The translations under genes and the position numbers were made by a program. Source: Ruegeria sp. HKCCD8929 (GTDB lineage Bacteria > Pseudomonadota > Alphaproteobacteria > Rhodobacterales > Rhodobacteraceae). From it: 64,000 nt of DNA. The stretch covers positions 186,001 to 250,000 of the forward strand of contig NZ_WPZY01000004.1 of NCBI RefSeq assembly GCF_013031405.1. Direction: 5' to 3'. The notes beneath the pieces are model-generated. The model did not search any database. It was not told the DNA's origin and saw only the letters and a list, made by a program, of their open reading frames with translations. Positions 25,674 to 35,801 of the stretch are shown piece after piece. The first letter of the stretch is position 1. Every line of letters begins with the position of its first letter.

Positions 25674-26960
25674 ATGGATACGATATTCGCCTTGGCCAGC
25701 GCGCAGGGCAAAGCCGGGGTGGCGGTCATCCGCCTCTCTGGCCCGCAAGCGTACATGGCCGCCGAACGGCTGGCGGGTGACGGCCTACCGCCGCGCGGGA
25801 TGCGGATGCGCAGCCTGCGGGATGTGCATGGCGGTCGGCTGGACGAAGGGCTGGTTCTGACCTTTCAGGCGCCGGCGAGTTTCACCGGCGAGGATGTGGT
25901 CGAGTTCCAGATCCACGGCAGCACCGCCTCGGTCAACGCAGTACTGCAGAGCTTGTCGGAGATGGGCGGGCTGCGGATGGCCGAGCCCGGAGAGTTCACC
26001 CGGCGGGCGCTGGAGAACAGCAAGATGGATCTGGCGCAGGTCGAAGGCCTGGCCGATCTGATCGACGCGGAAACCGAGGCGCAGCGCAAACAGGCACAGG
26101 CGGTTCTGGCCGGAGAGCTGGGGCAGTTGGCCGAGCGCTGGCGCCGGGATCTGATCCGCGCGGCCTCGCTGTTGGAAGCGGTGATCGACTTTGCGGATGA
26201 AGAGGTGCCGACGGATGTGACGCCTGAGGTACGCGCGCTGGTCTCTGGCGTGATGGGCGATCTTGAGCGTGAGGTCGCCGGGGTCCGGATTGCCGAACGC
26301 ATCCGCACCGGGTTCGAGGTGGCCATTGTCGGGCCGCCCAATGCCGGGAAATCCACCCTGCTGAACGTGCTGGCCGGGCGCGAGGCGGCGATCACCTCGG
26401 AATATGCCGGAACGACCCGCGACGTGATCGAAGTGCGTATGGATCTGGCCGGGCTGCCGGTTACCTTGCTGGACACCGCCGGACTGCGCGATACCAGCGA
26501 TCATGTGGAGGGGCTGGGCATCGCCCTGGCCCGCAAACGCGCGGACTCCGCGGATTTGCGTGTATTCCTGACCCATGACCTTACCGAGCTTGGAATTCCG
26601 TTCCAGAACGACGATATCCATGTCCTGCCGAAAGCCGATCTTCGCGGCGAGTCCAAAAATGGAGTGTCGGGTCGGACAGGGCAGGGGATTGATCGTCTGA
26701 TCTCCCAGATATCGGGGGTGTTGTCGCAAAGAACTACCAGTGCTGGTATTGCCACGCGTGAACGGCATCGGATGGCGATGAAAAAGGCGCTGGAGGCTTT
26801 GGGTGAGGGAATGAGAGTTCTGGACTCGGGCCCCGACCTGTATGATATCGCAGCCGAAGAGCTGCGGACCGCGATCCGGGCGCTGGAATCCTTGGTGGGC
26901 AGAATTGATGTCGAGAACTTGCTGGACGAGATCTTTGCCAGCTTCTGCCTCGGAAAGTAA
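25674..26960 (+). CDS. mnmE: tRNA modification GTPase MnmE
   Basis: A protein of 428 residues. The N-terminal tetrahydrofolate-binding domain starts [22 protein letters not shown]; the G domain has GPPNAGKST at 220-228, GTTRDVIE and DTAGLRDT; the C-terminal FCLGK is the variant of the conserved C(I/L)GK end with the catalytic cysteine. With MnmG it forms the 5-carboxymethylaminomethyl group on U34 of certain tRNAs. It is followed by mnmG after only three bases. Confidence 0.96.
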   Translation: MDTIFALASAQGKAGVAVIRLSGPQAYMAAERLAGDGLPPRGMRMRSLRDVHGGRLDEGLVLTFQAPASFTGEDVVEFQIHGSTASVNAVLQSLSEMGGLRMAEPGEFTRRALENSKMDLAQVEGLADLIDAETEAQRKQAQAVLAGELGQLAERWRRDLIRAASLLEAVIDFADEEVPTDVTPEVRALVSGVMGDLEREVAGVRIAERIRTGFEVAIVGPPNAGKSTLLNVLAGREAAITSEYAGTTRDVIEVRMDLAGLPVTLLDTAGLRDTSDHVEGLGIALARKRADSADLRVFLTHDLTELGIPFQNDDIHVLPKADLRGESKNGVSGRTGQGIDRLISQISGVLSQRTTSAGIATRERHRMAMKKALEALGEGMRVLDSGPDLYDIAAEELRTAIRALESLVGRIDVENLLDEIFASFCLGK

Positions 26961-26963
26961 GGA

Positions 26964-28841
26964 GTGTTTCACGTGAAACATTCGGAGTTTGATGTCGCCG
27001 TCATCGGGGCTGGTCATGCCGGAACCGAGGCTGCCCACGCCGCTGCCCGCATGGGTGTGAAGACGGCGTTGATCACCTTGTCGCAAGGGGATATCGGGGT
27101 GATGTCCTGCAATCCGGCGATTGGCGGGTTGGGCAAGGGGCATCTGGTGCGCGAGATCGACGCCATGGACGGTGTAATGGGCCGCGTCGCGGATCGGGCG
27201 GGCATCCAGTTTCGCCTGTTGAACCGCCGCAAAGGGCCTGCTGTTCAGGGACCGAGGGCTCAGGCGGATCGTGCATTGTACCGTGCAGCGATGTTGGCCG
27301 AGACGAAAAACCGCGAGAATCTGACCGTCATCACCGGCGAGGTGACCGATTTCCGTATGAACGGTGATCGGGTGTGCGGGGTCATTCTGGGTGATGGATC
27401 GGAAATTCCGGCCAAAACCGTGATCCTGACCTCGGGCACATTCCTGCGCGGAATCATCCACATAGGCGATGTCTCACGGCCCGGAGGTCGCATGGGCGAC
27501 CGCCCGTCGATCAAACTGGCCGAACGATTGGACAGCTTTGATCTGCCCATGGCGCGCCTGAAAACCGGCACGCCACCGCGTCTGGATGGGCGCACAATCG
27601 ACTGGTCGGTTCTGGAGCGCCAGGACGGGGACGAGCAACCCGTGCTGTTTTCCTTTATGTCCAACGCTGTAACCGCCCCTCAGATCGCTTGTGGCATCAC
27701 GCATACGAATGCGCGAACGCATGAGATCATTGAGAAAAACCTGTCGCGCTCGGCCATGTATGGGGGGCATATCGAGGGGGTTGGACCAAGATATTGCCCG
27801 TCGATCGAGGACAAGATCGTGCGCTTTGCCGAGAAGGACTCGCACCAGGTGTTTCTGGAGCCCGAGGGGGTGAACGATCACACGATCTATCCAAACGGCA
27901 TTTCGACCTCGCTACCGGAAGAGGTGCAGGTGGACTATGTGCGCTCGATCAAGGGGTTGGAAAAGGTTGACATCCTGCAGCCGGGCTATGCCATCGAATA
28001 TGATTACGTCGATCCCCGGGTGCTGACGCCACGCCTGTCGCTGCCCGAAGCGCCGGGGTTGTATCTGGCCGGGCAGATCAACGGGACGACCGGATATGAA
28101 GAGGCGGCGGCGCAAGGGTTGGTTGCGGGTTTGAACGCGGCGCTGGAGGTCAGGGGTGAGGAGCCACTGCATTTCACCCGGGCGAACAGCTATATTGGGG
28201 TTATGATCGACGATCTTACTACCCGTGGTGTGGCGGAGCCCTATCGGATGTTCACCTCGCGCGCGGAATTCCGGCTGTCCCTGCGGGCGGACAATGCTGA
28301 TCAGCGGCTGACTCCGATTGCCTTGGAACTGGGTTGTGTCAGCGAGGACCGCACATCCGCGTTCCTGACCAAGATGGATCAGATGGATGCGGTGAAATCG
28401 AAGCTGACCGCAAAAACCTACACGCCGAAGGAAATCCGTGCCGTTGGGATCGACGTCAATCAGGACGGAAATCGCCGGGACGGGATGGCGATTTTGGCTT
28501 TCCCGAGGGTGGGGTTCGAGGATCTTCTGCCATTGGTGGACGATCTGGCCGATACCGCGCCGGAAATCCGCAAGCAGATCGAGCGCGACGCGCTGTATGC
28601 CAACTACATCGCCCGGCAGGAGCGGGATGTGGAGGCGATGAAGCGGGATGAAGCGCATGAAATCCCAAGGGATTTCGATTATGCGGCGTTGGATGGGCTG
28701 TCGAACGAGCTGAAACAGAAGCTCTCCCAAGCGCGGCCGGGGAATATTGCTCAGGCCGGACGGGTGGAGGGCGTGACGCCTGCCGCGCTGACCTTGATCC
28801 TTGCGCATCTCCGTCGTGATCTGAAGGCCCGCAAGGCATGA
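26964..28841 (+). CDS. mnmG: tRNA uridine 5-carboxymethylaminomethyl modification enzyme MnmG (GidA)
   Basis: A protein of 625 residues, an FAD enzyme with dinucleotide fold [12 protein letters not shown] (15-24) and the GidA signatures [12 protein letters not shown] and PGYAIEYDY. It partners MnmE. Two starts are possible: GTG at 26964 ([10 protein letters not shown], the form common in alphaproteobacteria) or GTG at 26973, which has better spacing from GGAG at 26961-26964. A perfect parS site, 26965-26980, spans the start and encodes FHVKH. The stop overlaps rsmG by 4 bp. Confidence 0.96.
   Translation: MFHVKHSEFDVAVIGAGHAGTEAAHAAARMGVKTALITLSQGDIGVMSCNPAIGGLGKGHLVREIDAMDGVMGRVADRAGIQFRLLNRRKGPAVQGPRAQADRALYRAAMLAETKNRENLTVITGEVTDFRMNGDRVCGVILGDGSEIPAKTVILTSGTFLRGIIHIGDVSRPGGRMGDRPSIKLAERLDSFDLPMARLKTGTPPRLDGRTIDWSVLERQDGDEQPVLFSFMSNAVTAPQIACGITHTNARTHEIIEKNLSRSAMYGGHIEGVGPRYCPSIEDKIVRFAEKDSHQVFLEPEGVNDHTIYPNGISTSLPEEVQVDYVRSIKGLEKVDILQPGYAIEYDYVDPRVLTPRLSLPEAPGLYLAGQINGTTGYEEAAAQGLVAGLNAALEVRGEEPLHFTRANSYIGVMIDDLTTRGVAEPYRMFTSRAEFRLSLRADNADQRLTPIALELGCVSEDRTSAFLTKMDQMDAVKSKLTAKTYTPKEIRAVGIDVNQDGNRRDGMAILAFPRVGFEDLLPLVDDLADTAPEIRKQIERDALYANYIARQERDVEAMKRDEAHEIPRDFDYAALDGLSNELKQKLSQARPGNIAQAGRVEGVTPAALTLILAHLRRDLKARKA
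26965..26980. other. parS centromere site 1
   Basis: A perfect 16-bp palindrome TGTTTCACGTGAAACA, the universal chromosomal ParB-binding consensus. It lies at the 5' end of mnmG, about 3.3 kb from the candidate origin and 3.3 kb upstream of parB. Confidence 0.95.
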
Positions 28842-29461
28842 GCGCCGATCAGGACGCGATCATGGCAGACCTGGATGTTTCACGTGAAACATTCGACCGC
28901 CTGAAAGTCTTTGCCGATCTGCTGACGCGGTGGAATCCGCGCATCAATCTGGTGTCCCGGAACAGCCTGAGCGACCTGTGGCGCCGGCATATTCAGGATT
29001 CGGTGCAGGTGTTTCGCTGCGTCGAGGCTCGGCCGCATTGGGCCGATCTGGGCAGTGGCGGCGGGTTTCCCGGTTTGATCTGCGCCATTCTTGCGCGGGA
29101 ATGCTGGCCGGGCACCAAATTCACCCTTGTCGAGAGCGATCAGAGGAAATCGGCCTTTCTGCGCAGCGCCACCCGTGAGTGCGAGGTAAATTGCACCGTG
29201 ATCAGCCGCCGGATCGAAGCGATTGAACCGTTGGCGGCGGATATTCTGTCTGCCCGTGCGTTGGCCGATCTGCCGATGCTTTTATCCTATTGCGACAGGC
29301 ACTTGGCCCCGACCGGCACGGCGCTGTTTCCAAAAGGCGTCAGTTGGAAAAAAGAGGTCGAGGAGGCGCGCAAGGAATGGCGGTTTGACGCGACTCCGAT
29401 TACTAGTGAAACGGAACCCCAGGCCGTAATCCTGAAGATCGAAGGAGTGTCACGTGGTTGA
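28838..29461 (+). CDS. rsmG: 16S rRNA (guanine-527-N7)-methyltransferase RsmG (GidB)
   Basis: A protein of 207 residues with SAM-binding motif [12 protein letters not shown] and the segment [19 protein letters not shown] typical of RsmG. It methylates N7 of G527 in 16S rRNA; loss gives low-level streptomycin resistance. The ATG at 28838 overlaps the mnmG stop; an alternative in-frame ATG at 28862 exists. A perfect parS copy (28876-28891) encodes V-S-R-E-T at about residues 13-18. It overlaps parA by 8 bp. Confidence 0.95.
   Translation: MSADQDAIMADLDVSRETFDRLKVFADLLTRWNPRINLVSRNSLSDLWRRHIQDSVQVFRCVEARPHWADLGSGGGFPGLICAILARECWPGTKFTLVESDQRKSAFLRSATRECEVNCTVISRRIEAIEPLAADILSARALADLPMLLSYCDRHLAPTGTALFPKGVSWKKEVEEARKEWRFDATPITSETEPQAVILKIEGVSRG
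28876..28891. other. parS centromere site 2 inside rsmG
   Basis: A second perfect TGTTTCACGTGAAACA palindrome, fully within the coding frame of rsmG, 1911 bp from site 1 and about 1.4 kb upstream of parB. Confidence 0.95.
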
Positions 29462-30257
29462 TCTGTCCCGCCCTGCCGGCCCCCGGATTATTGCGGTTGC
29501 CAATCAGAAAGGTGGGGTAGGAAAGACCACGACAGCGATCAACCTGGCCGCCGGTCTGGCCGAGGGGGGATGCCGGGTTCTGGTGGTCGATCTCGATCCG
29601 CAGGGGAATGCCTCGACCGGGTTGGGCGTCGATGATCGGGATTGGACGACCTATGACCTGATTTTGGACGACGCGCCGCTGGAAGCGGTCGTTCAGGACA
29701 CGGAAATCGACGGTTTGCTCATGGTTCCGGCCACGGTCGATCTGAGTTCCGCGGATATCGAGCTGATCTCGAACGAAAAGCGCAGCTTTCTGCTGCATGA
29801 TGCGCTGCGCCAGACCGCGATAGATAAATTTCGCCTGGATTATGTGCTGATCGACTGCCCGCCATCGCTGAATCTGCTCACCGTAAATGCCATGGTTGCG
29901 GCCCATTCGGTGCTTATTCCGCTGCAGAGCGAGTTCTTTGCGCTCGAGGGTTTGTCGCAGCTGATGCTCAGCGTGCGCGAGGTGCGGCAGACCGCGAATC
30001 CCGAGCTGAGAATCGAAGGTGTTGTGTTGACCATGTATGACAACCGCAACAACTTGTCCCGTCAGGTTGAGAAGGACGCGCGTGACAATCTGGGCGAGAT
30101 GGTGTTTAAAACGAAGATACCAAGAAATGTGCGGGTCAGTGAGGCGCCGTCTTATGCGCTTCCGGTGTTGCAGTACGATTCCGGGTCCCTCGGGGCCATG
30201 GCCTACCGTCATCTGGCCCGCGAGCTGTTGCAAAAGCACAAAAACGTCGCCGCCTGA
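29454..30257 (+). CDS. parA: Chromosome partitioning ATPase ParA
   Basis: A protein of 267 residues starting at the GTG at 29454 with GAAGGAG 6 bases upstream and an 8-bp overlap with rsmG. It has the deviant Walker A KGGVGKTT at 19-26 with the signature lysine K19, switch segments VDLDPQGNASTGLG and the DCPPSLNLLTVNAM Walker B region. It is a chromosomal Soj/ParA type, without the N-terminal DNA-binding extension of plasmid ParA. It moves ParB-parS complexes along the nucleoid. parB follows after 17 bases. Confidence 0.97.
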   Translation: MVDLSRPAGPRIIAVANQKGGVGKTTTAINLAAGLAEGGCRVLVVDLDPQGNASTGLGVDDRDWTTYDLILDDAPLEAVVQDTEIDGLLMVPATVDLSSADIELISNEKRSFLLHDALRQTAIDKFRLDYVLIDCPPSLNLLTVNAMVAAHSVLIPLQSEFFALEGLSQLMLSVREVRQTANPELRIEGVVLTMYDNRNNLSRQVEKDARDNLGEMVFKTKIPRNVRVSEAPSYALPVLQYDSGSLGAMAYRHLARELLQKHKNVAA

Positions 30258-30274
30258 GCGGCGAAAAGGAGGGC

Positions 30275-31174
30275 ATGGTGAGCGTCAGGAAAAGCAAGCC
30301 GAGAGGGTTGGGCCGGGGTTTGTCCGCGCTGATGGCGGATGTCACGCAGGAGTCGGATGGGGTTGTCGTCCCCGGTCCGCGCCGCCCGGACATGATGATT
30401 CCCATCGAAAAGCTGAAGGCAAATCCCAACCAGCCGCGCCGCACGTTCTCGCCGGATCAGCTGGATGAGCTGGCGGCTTCGATCAAGGAGAAGGGGATCA
30501 TTCAGCCGCTGATCGTGCGGGCGAACGGTGCAGATCAGTATGAGATCGTGGCCGGTGAGCGCCGCTGGCGCGCGGCGCAGATGGCGCAGCTGCATGAGAT
30601 TCCGGTGCTGGTGCGCGATTTCGATGACACCGAGGTGCTGGAAGTTGCGATCATCGAGAACATCCAGCGCGCCGATCTGAACGCGGTGGAAGAGGCTGCG
30701 GGATATCGCCAGCTGATGGAGCGGTTCGGGCATACGCAGGAGAAGCTGGCCGAGGCGCTGGGCAAGAGCCGCAGTCATATTGCCAACCTACTGCGGTTGC
30801 TATCGCTGCCGACGGATGTGCAGGCTTATGTGGTCGAAGGGAAACTCTCGGCGGGTCATGCGCGAGCGCTGATTACGGCGGAGAACCCGTCAGAGCTGGC
30901 GCGGATCGTGGTGCGCGACGGGTTGTCGGTGCGCGCGACCGAGGCTCTGGTTAAAAAGCAGCAGCAGGGTGCCAACATTCAGGCCGCGCCGCGTTCCAGC
31001 AACAATGGTGCGGGCAAGGATGCCGACACCCGGGCGCTGGAAAAGGACCTGTCGGCGATTCTGGCGATGAAGGTGGCGATCAACCACAAGCCGGGCACTG
31101 AATCCGGGCAGGTGGTGCTGACTTACGAAAACCTCGATCAGCTTGACGATCTGTGCGCCAAGCTCAGCCGTTAG
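30275..31174 (+). CDS. parB: Chromosome partitioning protein ParB
   Basis: A protein of 299 residues. The N-terminal basic stretch with GLGRGLSALM is the ParA-stimulating region; the CTPase/ParB-N domain contains PNQPRRTFSPDQLDELAASI and the GERRWRAAQ box; a helix-turn-helix follows (SRSHIANLLRLLSLP), then a linker rich in Q and N and a C-terminal dimerisation domain. It binds the two parS sites in mnmG and rsmG and spreads as a CTP clamp. It ends tail to tail with the DUF454 gene, overlapping by 11 bp. Confidence 0.97.
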   Translation: MVSVRKSKPRGLGRGLSALMADVTQESDGVVVPGPRRPDMMIPIEKLKANPNQPRRTFSPDQLDELAASIKEKGIIQPLIVRANGADQYEIVAGERRWRAAQMAQLHEIPVLVRDFDDTEVLEVAIIENIQRADLNAVEEAAGYRQLMERFGHTQEKLAEALGKSRSHIANLLRLLSLPTDVQAYVVEGKLSAGHARALITAENPSELARIVVRDGLSVRATEALVKKQQQGANIQAAPRSSNNGAGKDADTRALEKDLSAILAMKVAINHKPGTESGQVVLTYENLDQLDDLCAKLSR

Positions 31175-31517
31175 GGCGGGTCCAGATAAAGATCAGGACG
31201 CAGCCCAGCACGATGGCCTGAATGATCAGGACATGGGTTGGCGCGGCGAAGATGACGGACAACGCGAAGACGGCGGCAATCGACAGGGTTGCCGCCTTTT
31301 TTGCGACCGGACGGATGGCGCCTGAGCTGTGCCAGTCGTCGATCAGCGGGCCGAAGGTACGGTGGCTTAGCAGCCAGGTGTGCAGGCGCTCGGAAGAGCG
31401 GGCGAAGAAGAACGCGGCCAGAAGCAGGAAGGGCACGGTGGGCAGCAGCGGCAGCACGACGCCGACCATAGCCAGCGCGATGCAGAGCAATCCCAGTCCT
31501 GCCCAGATGTACTGCAT
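31164..31517 (-). CDS. DUF454 (YbaN-like) membrane protein
   Basis: A protein of 117 residues with two hydrophobic hairpins at about 2-40 and 75-112. The family motif LPLLPTVPFLLLAAFFFARSSERLHTWLLSH and FGPLIDDW marks DUF454/YbaN inner-membrane proteins of unknown function. It follows hemW by three bases, so it is the last gene of the rph-rdgB-hemW operon, and overlaps the 3' end of the convergent parB gene. Confidence 0.88.
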   Translation of the reverse strand: MQYIWAGLGLLCIALAMVGVVLPLLPTVPFLLLAAFFFARSSERLHTWLLSHRTFGPLIDDWHSSGAIRPVAKKAATLSIAAVFALSVIFAAPTHVLIIQAIVLGCVLIFIWTRPNG

Positions 31518-31520
31518 CCC

Positions 31521-32678
31521 TCAGCCCGTCAACAATTCGCGGATGACGGCGTTCAGAACGGCGCGGCCATCGGTGGTTGCTTTCAATCTGCCCTGATCGG
31601 CTTCGATCATGCCCAGATCAGTTAGATAGCGGAGTTTGTCCGAGTGCAAGGGGTGGCCAGCAAGCTGCTCAAAGCGCGCTATATCTAGTCCTTCAGCGAT
31701 GCGGATACACATCATGAGGTATTCGCTGGCCTGTTCATGCGAAGATACCTCGGTGCGGAAGGACTCGCCCGATCCGTTGGCCGCCGCTTGCAGCCATGTG
31801 CCCGGCGCGAGGTGGGACTCGGTGGCGTATTTCCGGCCGTCGATGGTCACGCGGCCATGGGCGCCCGGGCCGATGCCCACATAGTCGCCATAGCGCCAGT
31901 AGATCAGGTTGTGGCGGGATTCGGCGTCTTGCCGCGCGTGGTTCGACACCTCGTAGGCGGGCATGCCATGGGCTTCGCAGATCTCTTGCGTGGCCAGATA
32001 CATGTCGGCGGCATTGTCATCCTCGGGCAGCCCGCGCAGCTTGCCCCGGGCGTAGCGGTCGCCGAAGGCGGTGCCGTCCTCAATGGTGAGTTGGTAGAGC
32101 GACAGGTGGTCGATGGCCATCGCCAGCGCTTCGGTCAGTTCCCCGCGCCAGGCGTCGAGCGTCTGGTGCTGGCGGGCATAGATCAGGTCGAAACTGACCC
32201 GGTCAAAACAACTGCGGGCGATGTCGAAGGCGGCGCGGGCCTCGGCGACGGTGTGGATACGGCCCAGACGGCGCAGATCCTCGTCATTGAGCGCTTGTAT
32301 CCCCATCGAGACGCGATTGACCCCGGCGTCGCGATAGGCGGCGAACCGGCCCGCCTCGACCGAGCCGGGATTGGCCTCGAGCGTGATTTCCATGTCGTTG
32401 GCGGGCCGCCAGAGGGTTAGGGTGGCGTCGATCACGGCGGCAACGGTGTCGGGCTCCATCAGCGACGGGGTGCCGCCGCCGAAGAAGATGGTGTTCAGCA
32501 CCCGGCCCGGGGTTTCGGCGGCGGAGCGTTCAAGCTCGCTCAGATACGCCTTAACCCATTGTTTTTGATTAATATTGCGGGAAACATGGCTGTTGAAGTC
32601 GCAATAGGGGCATTTGGCCTCGCAAAACGGCCAATGCACGTACAGGCCAAAGCCCCCGTTGCGCCAGTCATCCGCCAA
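31521..32678 (-). CDS. hemW: Radical SAM heme chaperone HemW
   Basis: A protein of 385 residues with the radical SAM cluster motif C19-x3-C23-x2-C26 in WPFCEAKCPYCDFN, then FFGGGTPSLM and LEANPGSVE. It lacks the extra N-terminal region and C-terminal cysteine pattern of coproporphyrinogen dehydrogenase HemN, so HemW, which transfers heme to apo-proteins, is the preferred call; older annotations name such proteins HemN-like. It overlaps rdgB by 11 bp. Confidence 0.92.
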   Translation of the reverse strand: MADDWRNGGFGLYVHWPFCEAKCPYCDFNSHVSRNINQKQWVKAYLSELERSAAETPGRVLNTIFFGGGTPSLMEPDTVAAVIDATLTLWRPANDMEITLEANPGSVEAGRFAAYRDAGVNRVSMGIQALNDEDLRRLGRIHTVAEARAAFDIARSCFDRVSFDLIYARQHQTLDAWRGELTEALAMAIDHLSLYQLTIEDGTAFGDRYARGKLRGLPEDDNAADMYLATQEICEAHGMPAYEVSNHARQDAESRHNLIYWRYGDYVGIGPGAHGRVTIDGRKYATESHLAPGTWLQAAANGSGESFRTEVSSHEQASEYLMMCIRIAEGLDIARFEQLAGHPLHSDKLRYLTDLGMIEADQGRLKATTDGRAVLNAVIRELLTG

Positions 32679-33282
32679 AACAGCCCTTTACGAATTGCGC
32701 CACCGCGCGTCCGCGATGGCTGATCTTGTTTTTTTCCCACCGGTCCATCTCGGCAAAGGTAATGTCGTACCCGTCGGGGACAAACATCGGGTCATAGCCG
32801 AAACCGCCTTCGCCACGGATGGGCCAGACCAGATGGCCAGGGGCGATGCCCTCGAACACCTCGTCATGGCCGTCGGGCCAGGCCAGCACCAGCGTGCTGC
32901 GGAACTGGGCGGTGCGGGGATGGGGGGCGTTCTTTGCTTCCAGCTCATCATGTGCGCGGGTCATCGCCATCAGGAAATCCCGACCATTGCCGGTTTCTGC
33001 CCAATCGGCGGTGTAGACACCCGGCGCGCCGTCCAGCGCGTCGATGGTGATGCCGGAATCGTCCGACAGCGCGGGCAGGCCGGTGGTTTGGGCCGCGGCA
33101 TGGGCCTTGATCCTGGCGTTGCCGACGAAAGTGTCTTCGGTTTCCTCCGGTTCCGGCAGATCCATCTCACCCGCGCCGACGACCTTGACGCCAAAGGGGG
33201 TGAGGAGATGCTCCATCTCCTCCAACTTTCCCTTGTTGTGGGTCGCCACCAGCAGCGTATCGCCGTCGAACTTGCGCGTCAT
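32668..33282 (-). CDS. rdgB: Non-canonical purine NTP pyrophosphatase RdgB
   Basis: A protein of 204 residues. It has the Ham1 family motifs [14 protein letters not shown] at the N-terminus, [25 protein letters not shown] in the middle and [18 protein letters not shown] near the C-terminus. It hydrolyses dITP, XTP and related NTPs to prevent their incorporation into DNA. The Maf protein of this window has an analogous role. It overlaps rph by 4 bp, an arrangement conserved in many bacteria. Confidence 0.95.
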   Translation of the reverse strand: MTRKFDGDTLLVATHNKGKLEEMEHLLTPFGVKVVGAGEMDLPEPEETEDTFVGNARIKAHAAAQTTGLPALSDDSGITIDALDGAPGVYTADWAETGNGRDFLMAMTRAHDELEAKNAPHPRTAQFRSTLVLAWPDGHDEVFEGIAPGHLVWPIRGEGGFGYDPMFVPDGYDITFAEMDRWEKNKISHRGRAVAQFVKGCFGG

Positions 33283-33992
33283 GCGGTGGCGGCCTGCTGC
33301 GCGGCGACCAGTTCGCCAACGCCTTTTTCGGCCAGATCCAGTAGCTGGTTCATCTGGTCACGGCTGAACACCGAGCCCTCGGCGCTCATCTGCACCTCGA
33401 TCAGTTTCTTCGAGCCGGTCATGATGAAATTGCCGTCCACACCGGCCTCGCTGTCCTCGGGGTAGTCGAGATCCAGCACCGGCTGGCCGGCATAGATGCC
33501 GCAGGAGACGGCGGCGACCGGATCGACCAGCGGGTCGGAAATCACGTCGCCGGTTTTCATCAGCTTGTTGACGGCCAGCCGCAGCGCGACCCAGCCGCCG
33601 GTGATCGCGGCGCAGCGGGTGCCGCCATCGGCCTGGATCACGTCACAGTCCACGGTGATCTGACGCTCGCCCAAGGCAACGCGGTCGACGCCAGCACGCA
33701 GGGCGCGGCCGATCAGGCGCTGAATCTCAACGGTGCGCCCGCCTTGCTTGCCGCTCGCCGCTTCGCGCCGCATCCGGGTGTTGGTCGCGCGGGGCAGCAT
33801 GCCGTATTCGGCGGTGACCCAGCCCAGGCCCGAGCCTTTGATGAAGGGCGGCACCCGGTCCTCAATGGTGGCGGTGCACAGCACATGGGTGTCGCCCATC
33901 TTGATCAGGCAGGAACCTTCGGCATGTTTGGTAAAGCCGGTCTCGATTGAAACCGGGCGCATTTCGTTTAGATCACGTCCTGAGGGTCGCAT
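33279..33992 (-). CDS. rph: Ribonuclease PH
   Basis: A protein of 237 residues. It is a phosphorolytic 3'-5' exoribonuclease that trims tRNA 3' ends. Motifs seen: [20 protein letters not shown] at the start, [32 protein letters not shown] and [19 protein letters not shown]. It is the first gene of the minus-strand operon rph-rdgB-hemW-DUF454 and divergent from hrcA across a 112-base gap. Confidence 0.96.
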   Translation of the reverse strand: MRPSGRDLNEMRPVSIETGFTKHAEGSCLIKMGDTHVLCTATIEDRVPPFIKGSGLGWVTAEYGMLPRATNTRMRREAASGKQGGRTVEIQRLIGRALRAGVDRVALGERQITVDCDVIQADGGTRCAAITGGWVALRLAVNKLMKTGDVISDPLVDPVAAVSCGIYAGQPVLDLDYPEDSEAGVDGNFIMTGSKKLIEVQMSAEGSVFSRDQMNQLLDLAEKGVGELVAAQQAATA

Positions 33993-34104
33993 GAAAAATC
34001 CTTTGTTTGCTGGGTTGGGGATACCGTCCGCAGGCGTGGCGATGCAACCCCGATTGACCTTTCGCGCATCTGGGATTTAATGACGAGCCAGCCGGGGAAC
34101 ACCG

Positions 34105-35169
34105 ATGAGTGATGCGAGTAAAATTCTGGACGAAATGAATCATCGCTCGCGCGAGGTGTTCCGGCTTATCGTGGAAAGCTATCTGGACAGTGGTGAGCCG
34201 GTGGGCAGCCGCACTCTGACCCGCACCTTGTCCGAAAAGGTCAGCGCCGCCACGGTGCGCAACGTGATGCAGGATCTGGAGTTTCTGGGCCTGCTGGACA
34301 GCCCCCATGTCAGTGCGGGCCGTATCCCGTCGCAGGCCGGGTTGCGGATGTTCGTGGACGGGTTGCTGGAGGTTGGCGATCTGGACGCGGATGACCGGCA
34401 TAAGCTGGACGCGACCCTGGGGGCCAATGCGGGCGATGTGGGCGGAATGCTCGACAAGGTGGGCGCGGCGCTGAGCCGGGTGACGCATGGCGCCTCGCTG
34501 GTGCTGACGCCCAAGCACGAGGCCGAGATCAAGCATATCGAGTTCGTCTCGCTGGGCCATGACCGGGCATTGGTGGTGCTGGTGTTCTCGGACGGGCATG
34601 TGGAGAACCGCCTGTTCACCCCGCCGCCGGGGCAGACGCCAAGCTCGATGCGCGAGGCGGCGAATTTCCTGAACGCGCTGATCGAAGGGCGCACGCTGGG
34701 CGAAGTGCGCCGGATCATCCAGGCCGAGATTGCCGCCAGGCGGCAGGAGATCGACGTGCTGGCCCGCGAGATGGTGGAAAGCGGGCTGGCGATCTGGGAC
34801 GGCGAGGGGCAGGATTCGGCGCGTCTGATCGTGCGGGGCCGGGCGAATCTGCTGGAAGGGGCGGATCAGGAAGAGGAGTTGGAGCGCATCCGGACCCTGT
34901 TTGACGACCTTGAACGCAAGCGCGACATCGCGGAATTCCTGGAACTGACCGAAGATGGCGAGGGTGTGCGCATTTTTATCGGGTCCGAGAACAAACTTTT
35001 CTCACTTTCGGGTTCCTCTCTGGTGGTGTCTCCATATATGAACGCTGATCGAAAGATCATTGGCGCGGTGGGAGTGATCGGCCCGACGCGCCTGAATTAC
35101 GGACGGATCGTGCCGATCGTGGATTACACGGCGCAGCTGGTCGGAAAGCTGATTTCCGACCGGAGTTAG
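34105..35169 (+). CDS. hrcA: Heat-inducible transcription repressor HrcA
   Basis: A protein of 354 residues. The N-terminal winged helix is HRSREVFRLIVESYLDSGEPVGSRTLTR, with SAATVRNVMQDLEFLGLL as the recognition part; the GAF-like C-terminal domain contains FIGSENKLFSLSGSSLVVSPY. HrcA binds CIRCE elements ahead of groESL or dnaK and is stabilised by GroEL. No CIRCE inverted repeat was found in its own upstream gap. It is followed by grpE 10 bases later; dnaK and dnaJ are not in this window. Confidence 0.95.
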   Translation: MSDASKILDEMNHRSREVFRLIVESYLDSGEPVGSRTLTRTLSEKVSAATVRNVMQDLEFLGLLDSPHVSAGRIPSQAGLRMFVDGLLEVGDLDADDRHKLDATLGANAGDVGGMLDKVGAALSRVTHGASLVLTPKHEAEIKHIEFVSLGHDRALVVLVFSDGHVENRLFTPPPGQTPSSMREAANFLNALIEGRTLGEVRRIIQAEIAARRQEIDVLAREMVESGLAIWDGEGQDSARLIVRGRANLLEGADQEEELERIRTLFDDLERKRDIAEFLELTEDGEGVRIFIGSENKLFSLSGSSLVVSPYMNADRKIIGAVGVIGPTRLNYGRIVPIVDYTAQLVGKLISDRS

Positions 35170-35179
35170 AGGTAGAGAC

Positions 35180-35743
35180 ATGGCAGAGCCAAAGAACGAA
35201 GATTTTCTGGACGATATCGCCACCGCCGAGGCGGAAGAGCTGGCCGAGGAACTGGCCGAGATCAGTGAAGAGGCGCTGGAACTGGACGCGCTGCGGGCCG
35301 AGCGGGATGAGCTGAAGGACAAGTTCATGCGCGCGCTGGCCGATGCCGAGAACGCCCGCAAGCGCGGCGAGAAGGCGCGCCGGGACGCCGAGCAATATGG
35401 CGGCTCGCGCCTGGCCCGCGACATGCTGCCGGTCTATGACAACATGAAACGCGCGCTTGAGGCGGCGACCGATGAGCAGAAAGAGGTCGCGGCGGCCCTG
35501 ATCGAAGGCGTCGAGCTGACCATGCGGGCGCTGCGGGACGTGTTCCAGAAGCACGGTATCCAGATCGTGTCGCCACAGGTGGGCGACCGGTTCGATCCGC
35601 AGATGCATGAGGCGATGTTCGAGGCTCCGGTGCCAGGCACCAAGGCGGGCGACATCATTCAGGTATCCGCCGAGGGGTTCATGCTGCACGACCGTCTGCT
35701 GCGTCCGGCGCAGGTGGGCGTGTCGTCGACGCCGGCGAGCTGA
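35180..35743 (+). CDS. grpE: Nucleotide exchange factor GrpE
   Basis: A protein of 187 residues. The N-terminal half is an acidic, alanine- and glutamate-rich coiled coil (EAEELAEELAEISEEALELDALRAERDELKDKFMR), followed by the family segment YDNMKRALEAA, and the C-terminal beta domain with FDPQMHEAMFEAPVPGTKAGDIIQV. It releases ADP from DnaK. It is co-transcribed with hrcA and followed by a hairpin at 35745-35762. Confidence 0.95.
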   Translation: MAEPKNEDFLDDIATAEAEELAEELAEISEEALELDALRAERDELKDKFMRALADAENARKRGEKARRDAEQYGGSRLARDMLPVYDNMKRALEAATDEQKEVAAALIEGVELTMRALRDVFQKHGIQIVSPQVGDRFDPQMHEAMFEAPVPGTKAGDIIQVSAEGFMLHDRLLRPAQVGVSSTPAS

Positions 35744-35744
35744 T

Positions 35745-35762
35745 ACGCGCCTTGCGGCGCGT
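35745..35762. terminator. Hairpin between convergent grpE and mutS
   Basis: A perfect 7-bp stem ACGCGCC / GGCGCGT with loop TTGC right after the grpE stop. The next bases are not a U run, but the T-containing element at 35774-35795 follows. A weak terminator or the 5' part of a dispersed intergenic element. Confidence 0.5.
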
Positions 35763-35773
35763 GCCTTCGGCGA

Positions 35774-35795
35774 GAGTATTTGGGAAAAGATGAAG
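35774..35795 (+). repeat. Dispersed intergenic element, copy 1
   Basis: The core GAGTATTTGGGAAAAGATG, ending AAG, matches the sequence at 44242-44263 in 15 of 22 positions. It follows a GC-rich hairpin in the gap between convergent grpE and mutS. From memory, similar TATTT...A-rich...GAAG strings are frequent after genes in Rhodobacterales genomes; this was not searched. Confidence 0.45.
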
Positions 35796-35801
35796 GCGCG
35801 G

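Noticed and set aside
29446..29461. Possible third parS at the parA start
   Set aside because: Only the central CACGTG and few flanking bases match (about 10 of 16); too degenerate compared with the two perfect sites.
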